DNA from: Siphonodentalium dalli
Lineage: Eukaryota; Mollusca; Scaphopoda; Gadilida; Siphonodentaliidae
Reading direction: 5' to 3'
Assembly: GCA_032622095.1 (NCBI GenBank)
Contig: CP136067.1
Coordinates: 98,880,707 to 98,944,706 of the forward strand
Length of the DNA stretch: 64,000 nucleotides
Shown here: one piece after another, positions 13,334 through 27,100 of the stretch
Position numbering within the stretch: position 1 is the first letter of the stretch
Layout: every line of letters begins with the position of its first letter
Notes under the pieces: generated by a model
The model's database searches: none
Told to the model about the DNA's origin: nothing
Seen by the model: only the letters and a program-made list of their open reading frames with translations
Program-made: the position numbers and the translations under genes

Positions 13334-13684
13334 ATTTATATACATTTAGCGAAAACGCCACTTTTGTAAATATATTTAAATCGAAAAGTGTATCGTGACA
13401 AGATCATCCCAAAATACCCAATAGCACTCTTGGCAAAAGTTAATAGGAACAATTTCTCTTCATGTTGAAACCCGATGATGTATTAAGTCAATCCTGCGCG
13501 AGTCCAAATGCGCCCAAAACATTACGCGTTCGTCTTTCCAAACCTAATGACGTATCGATGGTGCTATTAGCTTGGTGTTATGAGGCGTTACGCATTCACC
13601 GAGAAATAACTGCAACTAGCCACGTGGGCGCCGACCAATCAGAATGCTGGATTTAGTGATGACAACACTTAGTGTGTAAATATT

Positions 13685-14040
13685 ATTGAGTATCCATTGT
13701 GCAACCCCACATATCATACCATGTACTGAGTGTCATCTGCTGGTGTCATAGTACGCCCACAAACAAATTATCACATTAAGATTCACATACCCCTTATGGA
13801 ACCCAGCACAGACAAAATACCATGCACTATTGGGTGTCGTCTGCTCTCCGCTGTGTGGGGATCAAAACGGGACATGTCATAGTACGCCCACAAACAAATT
13901 ATCACATTAATATTCATGTACCCCGTATGGGACCCCACGCAGACAGCACCATGTACTACTGAGTGCAGTCTGCTCTCCGCTGTGTGCGGTTCACGACGGG
14001 ACATGTCATAATTCGCCCACAAAAAATCATCACTTATGAT
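13685..14040. repeat. Tandem repeat of the GAGCCCCACAC-type dispersed family
   Basis: About two and a half units of roughly 124 bases with GTACGCCCACAAACAAATTA, TGGGACCCCACGCAGACAG, ACCATGTACTACTGAGTG and CTCCGCTGTGTGGGG. Single copies lie at 11.19, 15.80, 16.25, 23.65 and 26.26 kb and inside the exon 6 donor repeat. Confidence 0.8.
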
Positions 14041-14948
14041 TCACAAAACATGTACCATAATATCATAATATCACACAATTCAAGAATTGGACTATTTGTA
14101 TATATATTCTGCTCTTGTAATTGAACACTAATATCACAGAGTACATTGTCATGCAATTCAGGTATTAGTAAATGTAAGTAGTATTAGTAATGACAATCAA
14201 CAATTACCATAACCAGAACCTTTACCATTAAGAAATTGCAATAATAGGAACTAACGAAGTGATAAATAATCTTAGAGCATACCGCTTATAAAATGACGAC
14301 TATCACGTGAATGTTTTATTTTAGAGCATACCACTAATGAAATGATGATCGCGTGACTGTTTATCTTAGGGCATGCCATTAGTGAAATGATGACTGCCAC
14401 GTGACTGTTTTATTTTAGAGCATATCATATTGAAATGATGACTGCCACTTAAATGTTTTGCCAATTTTAACAGAGAACTCGATAATGGTTCAAAAGTTCA
14501 AGTTAATCATTTCTACTATTGTGTGCAATTCAAAGTTTAAATTGATAAATTTATTAACCTTTTGTATATAACGGTTTAAGTGCTTCAAAACATCACGGCC
14601 TATAAGAGCGAATTCAATTTGTTGTGGTTGATTTTAAGTGACAGTTGCCACTACCTGAAACTAATCTGGCAATTGCACGGTTGTTCGTGTTCCCGTGTGA
14701 TTACCGGTCGATAATTGCTGGCGTTATTTTTAACATATACAAAATTAGCATATGCATCAAAGCGACTTACTAAATTTATTGAAACGTTTTAGTGTTTTTA
14801 CCCTTCTGCACTGTTTGTATATTAACATATTGGTGAGACAATTACACAGAACACTTTATTTGTTGAGAACACGGAACCCATTTTTCCCGTTTGGATATTA
14901 TATTTCACTATAATACGAAGTATGAAATGATAAAGGATTGGTTATTTG

Positions 14949-15295
14949 TTAACCCTTTACCCAACAGAATGGCCCTGTGCCAATGCATTCTCTTATATAT
15001 GCGAGTCGACCATAGGTCGCCTCGCATATATAAGAGAATGCATTGGCCTAACATATATTAAAAAGTTTTTTAGGCCAATGCATTCTCTTATATATGCGAG
15101 GCGACCTATGGTCGACTCGCATATATAAGAAAATGCATTGGCACAGGGCTTAACTGTAACCATCACAATGTGGTCAACGAACCGGTTCCAATGATATCCA
15201 TATTTGTATAGTGTTGTTGAGACAGACCGAAGATATTTTAGGCTGTTGAAGCTTTATCTGGGCGTTTTTGGCCGGTTTGTTGGGTAAAGGGTTAA
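14949..15295. mobile_element. TTAA-flanked MITE with nested palindromes, copy 1
   Basis: Ends are TTAACCCTTTACCCAACA and TGTTGGGTAAAGGGTTAA, so the element has 14-base inverted ends between TTAA duplications, as in piggyBac-type elements. Inside are two palindromes (AATGCATTCTCTTATATATG, CGAG, TCGACC...GGTCGC, CTCGCATATATAAGAGAATG), themselves inverted to each other and bounded by CCCTGTGCC and GGCACAGGG. Confidence 0.85.
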
Positions 15296-16708
15296 CTGGC
15301 TTCACACGTATGGTGTTGGTAATTTTCAGAAGAGGTCCCCAGAGGGTGAACGGAATTAGGCTATCCCACATATATCAGGCTAACAAACATACTTCATCTA
15401 TTTTGGGAACCTCGTTCTGCATGACCTCATCTGCTATTGAGACCTATAGACATATTTAAGTTCATAGATGGTAAAGATGGGTGTGAACACATTTGGCACA
15501 TCGGTTACGTACTCTGTCCTCTGCCAATATGGGAATATAGAGAAACTAAACTAACACAGAAACCGATACTTTCTGAAGATGTTTTTAAAGAAAATAAACA
15601 AACTTGCTAATTTGATAATAAAGATACTTTCCAGAAAAGATGAGACCTGAGAAGAATGAGGTCCCCGAGGGTAATTTAGTAATGCTAGACCGCTGTGCGG
15701 GGACCCCATTATGCAAATGTCCATCAACTAATATTGAGGCCTGTTTGTTAAACAATGAGAGCTAAGCATTATTGGGAATGGAATTGGAATGGTGCACTAC
15801 CTTGACGAACCTCACGTTGTGAGTACTATGTTCTACTGAATGCCGTCTGGTTCCGCTGGGTGGGGTCTCAATATAGGGTAGGAACACTTGATAAACATTG
15901 TTCGTCAATTACTTTTTATTTAATTTATAAAGCCGATCATAGCATGCACAGTGTGGACCGTGAAGTCTAATGTGTATTCTTCGTTAATTGATATATTGAT
16001 TGGACATACATGCCTAGTGCATATTGAATCACAATTGCCCGCGCATTTGAACTAATTACTGTAGCATCGGTAACAAGTGGATCAACTATAGAACAAGTCT
16101 GCACTCAACAATTTGTCTCGAGTGATATATCACACGCAAATGTTGTTGTTATATCGTTTAATGTTTATGAAGACTGTCCATATATGAGATTGCATGACAG
16201 GATAGTGCTAACTTATTATCAGCAGAAAATAAAACACAACTTATAATGAACCGCTGTGTGGGGCTCAACACGGGCCATGTCATAGTACGCCCACAAACAA
16301 ATCATCACACTAAGATGCACATACCCTGTATGGAATCCCAAACAGACAATACCATTCACTGATGAGTGCGTATATTGAATTTGACTTATTCCACATCCAC
16401 ATGGAATTAAGCAATGGTTAGTAGGAGACAAACGTGACATGTTATTAACACCAAATATACATGTACATGCATAACAACACACTGAGCACCGTTCACGAAA
16501 TCCTGACCTGCTCCGTATATCAACGAGAAAGTTTTAGTTCTCAGATTGTGCGTGTGTACATGTTATTAATTTAGATTTTGTGATTATTTTCAGAATATTG
16601 GCCTGGTTATGGTCCAGAATGAGTGTTATTCCTTTGATTGTACATATTCAGTGCACTTAGTGTCTGGATCACGTTTCCACATATAATTATAAATTTGTGT
16701 CTTAAGTA

Positions 16709-17128
16709 GCGTTCAGATTAATCTGTTGCGTTGGTCCGCTGTGAATACACGACCCGTTGGCTGCGTTCGCATCGTTCACACCGATTCGTTCCCTTTTAAC
16801 TCATGCATAGCTTCCAACTGCAGGTAATAACTACTCTATTGGAATAAATTCGTTATTGAATCTCAATCTATTTATCTGTTATATGTGAGTTATACGATAA
16901 TGTCACATCCGAGAAATTAAAACTTTATTGATATTAATACTAGTCCAATTTCCTTGAAGCAGACTTTCGCCATTTCTTATCAAATGAAAACAATAATCGT
17001 CATGATCCACGTGTTTAATTGTCATAAACAGTATATCACAGTAATCCGTCTGGTCTGAAGCCTTTATGTTATTATCTATATTACAAAATACCAATGCAAC
17101 GTACGCAACGGATTCGCCTGAACGCTCG
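16709..17128. mobile_element. Probable MITE with GCGTTCAG inverted ends
   Basis: The left end AGCGTTCAGATTAATCTGTT, GCGTTG and the right end CAACGTACGCAACGGATTCG, CCTGAACGCTCG are imperfect inverted repeats about 420 bases apart. It directly abuts the TTTAAAGG element at 17129. The family is not recognised. Confidence 0.6.
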
Positions 17129-17618
17129 TTTAAAGGTACTCAACCCGTAAAGAGGGTCCCCATCTCAACAGATTCCAACAACAACAATCCGATCAGAGGG
17201 TCCTATATTACTATTTCTTTGGCTTTGGGGGTAAAAAATATTTGATTCGAGTCGAGGAACCCATCAAACAAAGCTCAGAGTTATTAGATATTGATTTTTG
17301 AAAATTCTTATGTTCTCGAGATGAGTACCAATAACTGCCGTCAATTTGGTAACATGCTCGAGATTTTACGCCAAAATTATATTCAAACAGACAAGGATGG
17401 ATAACTCTATGATCAAGTGGGTAATAACAACGAATTGTTTACTGTCTTCTGGGCCAGAAACAATTCCCGATAATGAAAAATAATAGATTTCTAAAATCGA
17501 TATCTAACAAATCTGAGCTTTGATGGGTGACTTCCTCGACTCGAATCAAATATTTTTGACCCCCGAAGCCATTGAAATAGTAATTGAGAGGAGTTTTATC
17601 GGGTTGAGTACCTTTAAA
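17129..17618. mobile_element. MITE with TTTAAAGGTACTCAACCCG ends, copy 1
   Basis: The left end TTTAAAGGTACTCAACCCG and right end CGGGTTGAGTACCTTTAAA are exact inverted repeats. Inner arms (AAATATTTGATTCGAGTCGA, GGAACCCA and TGGGTG(A)C, TTCCTCGACTCGAATCAAAT) are also inverted, so nearly the whole element can fold back. It lies just after the terminal exon in the gene's reading direction. Confidence 0.85.
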
Positions 17619-17925
17619 CGTGCCAACGTTTAGCTGAATTTACAATACAGCTAATGCTATAAATGGTAGTAACAATTGTGGATTAAACTCATGTGACAAA
17701 ATTTTGGTATAAATACAGACCATAACTTGCATCAAAATCGAGAATATTTTATCGACCTATTTTATCGGAGAAAAAAGTACGAAATGGCTTGTCTTTTTAA
17801 AAATGGTTGTCGCTGTATTTTGAGCAGTCAGAATACGTGAAATTTGGAACATATTAATCAACACATGCGACAAGCAAGGACAGGAACACAGATATGAAGA
17901 ACGAGAAAGAATTGACGTAACCTAC

Positions 17926-18131
17926 TCACTGATAATGTACGATAGTCATGCTTATAGCAAAACATGTTAGTAGTATGATCAGGGTCGGATTTTTTGCCGT
18001 GACTCCACTGGTTGGTGCCGTTTCAATCTCACATTTGTCACAACACATGAGACCATATGACAAACAGAATCGAGCTGCACTCGAATTGCTGGATGTACAG
18101 AATTCCGGGAATTTATCACCAAACTCACAAC
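17926..18131 (-). CDS. Exon 16: last ShKT-like module and hydrophobic tail
   Basis: A 206-base terminal exon entered in phase 1 (acceptor TTTTTCACATAG). It encodes GCEFGDKFPEFC to LMCCDKCE, a short polar linker, then PTLIILLTCFAISMTIV and HYQ before TGA. A hydrophobic stretch ending almost at the C-terminus with small residues before it suggests a GPI-attachment signal or a tail anchor; which one is not decided by sequence alone. I saw no clear polyadenylation signal in the next 300 bases. Confidence 0.85.
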
Positions 18132-21100
18132 CTATGTGAAAAAGCAAGTTATTTCATCAGGAACTGAATAGAGGATATCTGGTGTTTATGCAAAGAAGGA
18201 ATTAATTATTATATCCGCCGTGTGGGGGCTCAATAGAGTTTAAATTTGTGATGCTATATAACATGTTATTTCACTCTCACTTTCATGCAGGAAAATATTG
18301 ACAATTACATGTGACACTCCACGGTGTCGGAGTAAACCCTGAAGCGGGCAACACTTTTGCCCGCGTCGGAGTATACTCCTGCCCGCAGTACGTTTGACTT
18401 TATCGACGTATGGTATGTTTGGAAATATGTCATTATTCGACTTAAAGGATAGGGATTTTGTGTTTTTAGTATCAAAACACGTCACTGGTAGAGTGTCCCA
18501 TATAAACTGCCCCACATTTTTTAAAACAATTCTCGAGAAGTGTCTGCAGTGAAACTTTTTTTTAATGAACTCTTATTTACCCATACATTCCGAATGCGCT
18601 AGACTAAGATCGTGTTTTTCTCCAGAACTGATGTGTGAAATTTCTATGAACTCCTGTCACAGCATAAATAGGCACTGCTTATCATATATACACTGTATCT
18701 TCCATTGATTGGTGTGAGTTCTAAATTGATTGATTACCATTAACTAATTAAACTGGCCCTGGTATGGAAAACTCTAATTGTTATAGCCCGATGTGCAGTT
18801 TACTGACGCCCGCACCGGGGTGTACTGCCCGCAGCGAGGATTATAGGATGACCAGCGTGATAAGGAATGTGCATCACGCGTAATGAAGCATGCAGTTACG
18901 TCATGACGTCAGCCTGTTTCTTGATATTACCCTTCATACATTTCCTAGTTCATATAACACTAAAATGCTAAATTTGTTTGAAATGCAAGCAATTTCCCAC
19001 ATATCTAATTGATATCATGACAATCTTCAATTTTAAATAAATGTGACATAGGAACTATTTTGCTAACTTTGATGTGGTTCTACTATGGGTATAAACCTTT
19101 AACACACGAAATCACGTTTGAAACATTACACCCCCAGTAGAAATTTATACCCACGGTAGGAAGCTGTATGCCCACAGTAGGGTGTAAAGATGAAATTTAC
19201 AAAAGAAATGTTATACACATACAATAGAATAGGCAATTATGGTATAAAACGATTTTTCCTCTGACTTCACATGTCTGCACTTCTAGTCCCATGGTTTGAA
19301 ATCCTTGAATTCTAAATTGATCACAACATTCCGTTCGATAATATATGTCACAATTGGCAATTCTTCATCCCCAATTATTTTCCAGATGCAACAGCATACA
19401 TATAGAGCAACACAAAGCATTCACTACAAATGGATACCCAGCTAAAAACATTAGTACCGCAGCAAATGAATCAATCAGGTAACTAATCATCAACAAGTAT
19501 TCAGTGTCTAATGGTTAGAACTAACTAAGACAATGCCCTGAATCATAGCGTCAGAAAATGGATAGGACTTAAACTTGCAACATTATATAGCATTATAAAA
19601 TAACATAATAATATACCAATATTAGTATAAGCTGTAGTTATTGATGCTTCTCTGTCTCGTCTGTATGGAATCACAATATATAATCCACTAGCTTAACAAG
19701 GTAATACTATATTTCCGTTAGATTATATTCTGCTCAAAATGATTCTAACCGTGTAATGTCATAGCCAGGTTAGGCCATTCCCGAGTTCACCTATTATAGT
19801 TATATGCAAGTATGATATTTCGAAAAAACGAATTAATGGTACTGCTTAGTGTTATGTGTTTTGGTAAATACAACTATGCTAGTTGAATTTATGAGGTGCC
19901 AGACCTGATACCGTTTCTACGGTTGATGTCCAGTAAGTGATAATAATATAAGTGGTATGTGTTCATCTGTCTATACTAGCTTAACAAGGTAATACTATAT
20001 TTCCGTTAGATTATATTCTGCTCAAAATGATTCTAACCGTGTAATGTCATAGCCAGGTTAGGCCATTCCCGAGTTCACCTATTATAGTTATATGCAAGTA
20101 TGATATTTCGAAAAAACGAATTAATGGTACTGCTTAGTGTTATGTGTTTTGGTAAATACAACTATGCTAGTTGAATTTATGAGGTGCCAGACCTGATACC
20201 GTTTCTACGGTTGATGTCCAGTAAGTGATAATAATATAAGTGGTATGTGTTCATCTGTCTATACTATATAAGCATTGACCAGTTCTTCCCTTATGCAGTG
20301 TTCACCTTACTATCTAAACATTTCCACCAATGAATATAAATTCTTCTTCGGTTGTATTATCATTTCGTGCTGCTAGTGTCTGCCCATATTTTTAACATCC
20401 TTCCAGCTGAATAATATACCATTCCCGTGTATACTTGTATAACCGATTGGAGAACCTATTTAGTATTGAAATGGTTATAATTAAAACTATATTCTGTATT
20501 TCAGTCTCAGGAACCTTCGAATGTATACCCATGTTAAGCACATAGGACGAATTATTATTGATCTGTGCATCCATATTATTAAAGCACATAAGATTAATTG
20601 TTATTGATATGCGTATCCAGCTGTTTGTTTAAAACACATAGGATTAATTATGTGATATGCGTACCCAGCTGTTCGTTTAAACCACATAAGTGAATTATTA
20701 TTGATCGGTGTATTCAGCTGTTTGTTTAAAACACATGTGATGAATTATTATTGATCTGTGTATCCAGCTCTTCGTTTAAAGCACATATGATTAATTATTA
20801 TTCATCTGTTTATCCAGCTGTTCGTTTAAAGCACATATGATTAATCATTATTCATCTGTTTATCCAGCTGTTCGTTAAAGCACATTACAAGACAGGGTGC
20901 TGGTGTGGCGGGAGGTTTAACCATTTCTTTACTAAATGGATGCTCCCATTCTATTATAATGGAGTTGCTTCTTATTCATTTGGGGAGTGTTCGGGTAATA
21001 AAAGTAGTTGAAAGACAGAAACAAAACATACACTATAAATTATTCATATTCATTGGTGGGAGAAATATAGGATAGTGAGTTCAATAATCGACTATGTTTA

Positions 21101-24100
21101 ACTTATTTCCCAAGGGAAAAATACCCGTTAACCCTTTCGGTGCCAGGGGCCGATTTTCATCGGCCGTAATTTACAGTATGTAGAGTTAAATTAAAAAATT
21201 AAAAAAATTAAAACAAAATTAAAACAATTAATTTTTATTTTTTTTGGTTGAATTTTTTTTTGGGTATGCTTAAGCATGCTATAGCGAATTTAAAAACAAA
21301 CTGGATAAAACCTTAGGGGCATGTTATAACTCAAAACTATCACCAATATTCATAGTAGTATTTTTGATGCCCATGAAAAATGTAAGAGTCACTGGCACTA
21401 AACCTACAAAATAAGTCTGGCACTGAAAGAGTTAAAGAATATAAGAAAAAATTATTAAAATTGTAAAAAAAATAATAACAAATGATGAAAAATTGTTAGG
21501 CCAATGCATTCTCTTATATATGCGAGGCACAGGCTATATGGGTTGATACAAAAATCGGACTTGGCACTGAAAGGGTTAATGCGTATCTAGTGTAGAAGGG
21601 TTAAAACATGGTTTGACTGTAAATGCACCACAATTATGTTACTATGGTGACTGACCGGATACGGTAATACGGAAGACTTTAGTCATCGTCCGAGTTATGT
21701 TACCAACAATACATTTGTAATCAAGGGTAGATATTTTATAATTACTTGATATCACTAAACCAATGCAGCAATGGAAAATACAGGAATAGTAAATAATATG
21801 GAAGAGTGTACTACAGTAAACGACTGTTAAATGCGACATACCTGGAAAACGATCGTCCCTGAGATCTGTGCACGTAAGACAGCACAATTTGCTGACCACG
21901 TGTTCATAGCAGACAGCCTTCCCATCGGCGTGATTCCGTATGTACTGGGAGCAGCTCATACCGTTTATGGAGGTGACGTCACTGCACGTATAGACCGTGG
22001 GTTGAACAGCTGGTGTCGCCGTCGTCATCGCCGTACCAGTGTTACATGTCTGACAGCAGTCAGTGGGTATGTGGAATCCCTGGTGATTCTCCTTATCACA
22101 GAGCGATATGTCGCACCCTCCAATTCTGTCTCCATACTCACAACCTGAATACAAGAATACACAATGCTACCACAAGCAGGGTTCATGATGTCATAGACCA
22201 AATTGGCCAAAGACCTTTTTTTTTAAATTACTAAAACAAATTTCATTTGGTAAACCTTTGGCCAAACTTGTTGATAATATTTAACAAATTTCTACTTCTT
22301 GCCGGAGTTGCTTTCCCAATATTTTGACAAATAGAAATTGTAATTACTTGTATATGCTCATTGGTCTAGTCGTCCGTCTATATATATGAATATCGACTTT
22401 GGGTTCATGATCATAACTTAAGATAGTCTCAACTGAATGGAAATAAATTTGGTATGAGTGTTTCATAGCACAACATACAGGTCAGGTTCGAATTTGGATT
22501 ATGGCCCTTTGTTGGAATTACCAAGAGCATATTTTGCTATGTTCCAGTGAAGATCTTGCTTGTGTTTTCATTTGCAGATTTAACAAAACAGTGCGTGCTC
22601 CGAAGAACTAGTATGAATTTTTTATTCAGGCCTGAAAAAAATGGACTGGTAATTTGCAAAATGAAGTCCATGGAGGGGGGATTTTAGTGATGATACACTA
22701 CACAATGGGTTAATGTCACCAAATTTCACCCTCTGTGGGACCTCATTCTCCATGGCCTCATCTGCTTTGGGAGACCAATGTTATACATTTATTGCATTGT
22801 TTCCAGGTCAACCTTGAAACAATGCAATAAGTGTTTTATTATATGATCTACCAATGTTATCAAGCCCCACTATGCCTGAAATACCACACGCCGTGTATAT
22901 ATGTACATGGATCATCAAATTCAAAACAATGCAGATACTTTATCATTGGAAAAACCCAAGGATTTACAATTCCTATTAATAACTCATGACGTCCCATGAC
23001 TTGTTATTGACACGTCTTGCCTATGTATCCATGTTAGTTAGTATGGGACTTTTAGAAGAAAGTTAAAGATCATATAATATATATTTATAAGTTCCCTGAT
23101 GATGAATATGGCGAAGTGCACTCATGATGAATTGTGTTGTATGGCAATTCAGGGAAATAGAGACAGCAAAAACTACAAAAAAAACACTTTCCAGAGAAAT
23201 GAGGCATCAACATCATGATGCCAACAAAGGGTGAATTTAGTGATGGCAGCCTGTGCGTCATTAAATTCGCCATCTCGAGACCTCATTCCGCAAATATACA
23301 GTGCCATATTTTGAGGTCTGGGTGGATCACAAGATTCAACTTTGCTGAAGTACTTATTGGATATTTATCTGGAGCATTTGGTTATTTCTCACATAATATC
23401 TAAATTCCAAATGAATTATAGATCCACATATTGATATAGCAACACAATTCATTTGTGACCCGCCATATCAAATCCAGTCGGAAGTCGGGATTTTTTTTAC
23501 CCTGTGCCAATGCATTCTCTTATATATGCGAGTCGACCATAGGTCGCCTCGCATATATAACAGAATGCATTGGCTTAACAATTTTTATCATGTTTTTTAA
23601 ATAAATGTTTCTTACAATTTTTAGGACATAAAATAAAAAAAAAACCCATTACCCTGTAGGGAGCCCCACACATATATAGAAGCACATAGAAGAGTGTCGT
23701 CTGCTCATGTTTGTCTGGGGCTCTGTATGGGTGAAATTATAAAATTGTTAAAGAATACAAGAACAAATTATTAAAATTAAAAAAAATTGTTAGGCCAATG
23801 CATTCTCTTATATATGCGAGGCGACCTATGGTCGACTCGCATATATAAGAGAATGCATTGGCACAGGGTAAAAAAAATCCCGACTTACGACTGGATTTGA
23901 TATGGCGGGTCACATTTAAACATGATATCAACACAATCCATTTAAAAATGATACTCATATTTTTTTATTTTAATTCCTTGATACTTCATACAAATTATCA
24001 AGTGTCCCAACACATCTTCTAACAACTGGGACTCAATGCCTTCACAACGGGTTCATGCGGCAATACAAGTCTGTAAACGACTATCTTCGGGCTAGATCGT

Positions 24101-27100
24101 AAACAAATAGATTGACTTTGTTCTTATTGTCATTATTAATAACACTAATGTGATTCTTCGTGTCAAAGCCATTGTTATTGTAACAGTGAAATTACTAATA
24201 AAGTGCAATTAGACCAATAATATACCACATAAAATATCCTGAATATCACATTCAGACTTAAATGTTTGAACTTATTACACGATTATAAATGACAAATCAC
24301 TGAAATTTGTTTTTTAACAACAATACTTTCAACAGGCGAAGTTTCAATATTGGAGAGCTATCAGTAATCAATATATACAGTTTATATATTTCTCCATGTT
24401 CTTCTTAGTGGTTATGTTTTTGTTGACATACATTGTTTGTGAACTCAACCAATGCAAGTTTCTTGGATCACTTTACAATTAATTTAGTAGAAATGGTTCA
24501 TACCTTGTTTCTGAGTGTGGACGGATCTACAGGTGCCACAACACGTCTTTCGCACAGCTGACTGGTAGCATGATGATTTAGAGGATTGTACCAACTCGAC
24601 ACATGTTTTGCCATTAAATGCAATACCAACCTGATCACCGAAAACGCAGTCACCTGAAGATGTGAGAGTATGACAGGTTAAGTATGCGATGTCAGCTATC
24701 AGTTAATTAAACATTCAAATTGATGCGTTTTGTATGTAACCGTTATTGGAATGTGGGTGACTGAACAAGTAATACCACTGCCAAGGTAAACGAACACAAC
24801 CTGGCACATTAAAATGACAGAAACCAAGTCGCAGTTATAACCTAGCAGGTTGACCAGAAGGTCTTTAACTTAGAAAAACAGATTTTAACAAAACATAACA
24901 ACGACTGCAAACATATTTGTCATATCGGGTTGCCCACATACAAACATGTACGGATGTTCAGAATAAATGTAAGGTGTCTGCTAGGCATACAAACAACGGA
25001 TGTGTATACTATGGTTAGGGTCCAAATCACGAGCAGATACTTGGTACCTCGAGTTCTTGGCACAATATAGAGGTGGAGATCAATATCCCGGAATGGTTTA
25101 CACGAATTTGGAAAGAAATTTCAAACATACAGGCGAAATGAAGATTTAATAAATCACATGATCATAACATCTAATAAATTCTGTATTTTAAGGATAAAAT
25201 GTCAAACTTAAATATTTGAAATTTAAAGGGCACAGAATGTAAAAACAAAAAATTGCATAAAATGCTAAAATAGATTTAATTTAGGATCAATAGAAAACAG
25301 ATTTACATGAAGACGTTAGAGTATAGCATGATAAGAAAATAACGTCATCTATCAGCTACATAAGCATGTAAATTCATATGTAACTCAGTTATCTTCATTA
25401 TGGGATGTCAGACTCTCAATTATTAACCGAAAACCATACCTAGATAAACATGTATCCTGATGAATCAGCATCAAACCCAAAAAAAATTTCAAACAAAATC
25501 TAGAGTAAATATGTTGAGTGAAAATCCTACTAATAGTCTAAACTGCAAGTCAGAAAAGGATGTGACTCGTTAATCGGACCAAAAAGCATGCCGCAAAACA
25601 AAACATTTCGCGAATTATGTATCAACGCTATTTGTTACATACTATTTATTAACGGTCATCTACATATCTCTTTGTAGCAACACTACAATTAACAACGTTT
25701 ATGTGATACTGGTAGGTTTTTTTTATCGTTTCTTTTTGCACCCTCCAAACACGCATGCACAAGGTGAATATCTGGTGTGGCTCATACTTAAACTATCGTG
25801 AAACATAGATATGTGAACTACTAATACCCAAGTTTTCTACTCCAGTTTGTAATAAATTAACATTATTCTGGGTAAGAAAAGTTCCAATTGAGTGGTCTCT
25901 CTGGATCAAAATTATTGTTTCATACCCATACAAGGAACATATAGGTCTTATTACATATGGTCTCTTTTCCCGGCAACAATCACAAAAAAACGTTATTTTT
26001 ATAAACCCTCTTTCAAGACTATAACTAACTATTTAGATTTTAGGCTTTTCGGTCCAAAACAGCTTGGGATTTTGGTTGATTTAATGCAGTTTTGGACCCG
26101 TTACTCTTCTTTCATTGAGAAGATGCATTTACTTTACAATTATGGAAAAATGTAAAGTGATGATATGATTGTTTAATATATTGTTTACATACATTTTATG
26201 ATAGCCTTGACAAATATCACATATGACATGTATCACGAAAATCATTTATGGAGCCACCATAGCCCCGATCATGGATACCGTATATCAAAGCCTAGACATA
26301 TACTAAACCCATAAATAGCCCCACATAGACTGAAACAGACGACACTCCATATAGCTTACTTCCAAATAAGTGAGGCGCCATGTGGGTTACATATAAAAGT
26401 CACGAAGACAGAGTTGATTTATTTACAATATACTACGATAATCGAATGGTCTCAGGGAGAGTATTGTATTGTGTTATTTAACATCGACTCCATTTTGTAA
26501 AATGAGCAACAGTTTGGGAAATTGTGTTATATGAAACATTTTTATACTCAGCATTGATGAGTATTTCCCTCAGAAAATTCAGATACTAAGTTCAAGAAAT
26601 GGTTATTGAACTTATCTGAAGATTATCACCAATGAATGTGAATCCGTCTTCACTCTTATGATCTGTTGTGGTTTTAACTTTCGTAACAACCCTAAGATAA
26701 ATAGTATACTGCTCCAATATATACTCTTATGACTGATAGCCTGTCTAGAACTTGTTAATGCCTGTTTGCGTGCTTTAGTTAGTGTGCAGGTGCGATCGCG
26801 CGAATGAGTGTTTGTTTGAATGTATGCATGTGTCCGATGAACGTTCTATATTTTATCCAATATTTATAAGAATTACCAATTATTTCTGAACGTAAATCAT
26901 CTGACATTATTTCATTAATAAAACCTTTTAAAAATATTCACTCACCGTCTGCCGAGGGTGCAATCGGGTCGTATGTGCATTGTCCATTAATACACCACTG
27001 AAAAGAATAAGTGTTTGTGACATTATATAAACGGTTATATATACATTGCGCATACACTAGGTAATATATAATATATTTTTATATTGAACATTGAATGATA

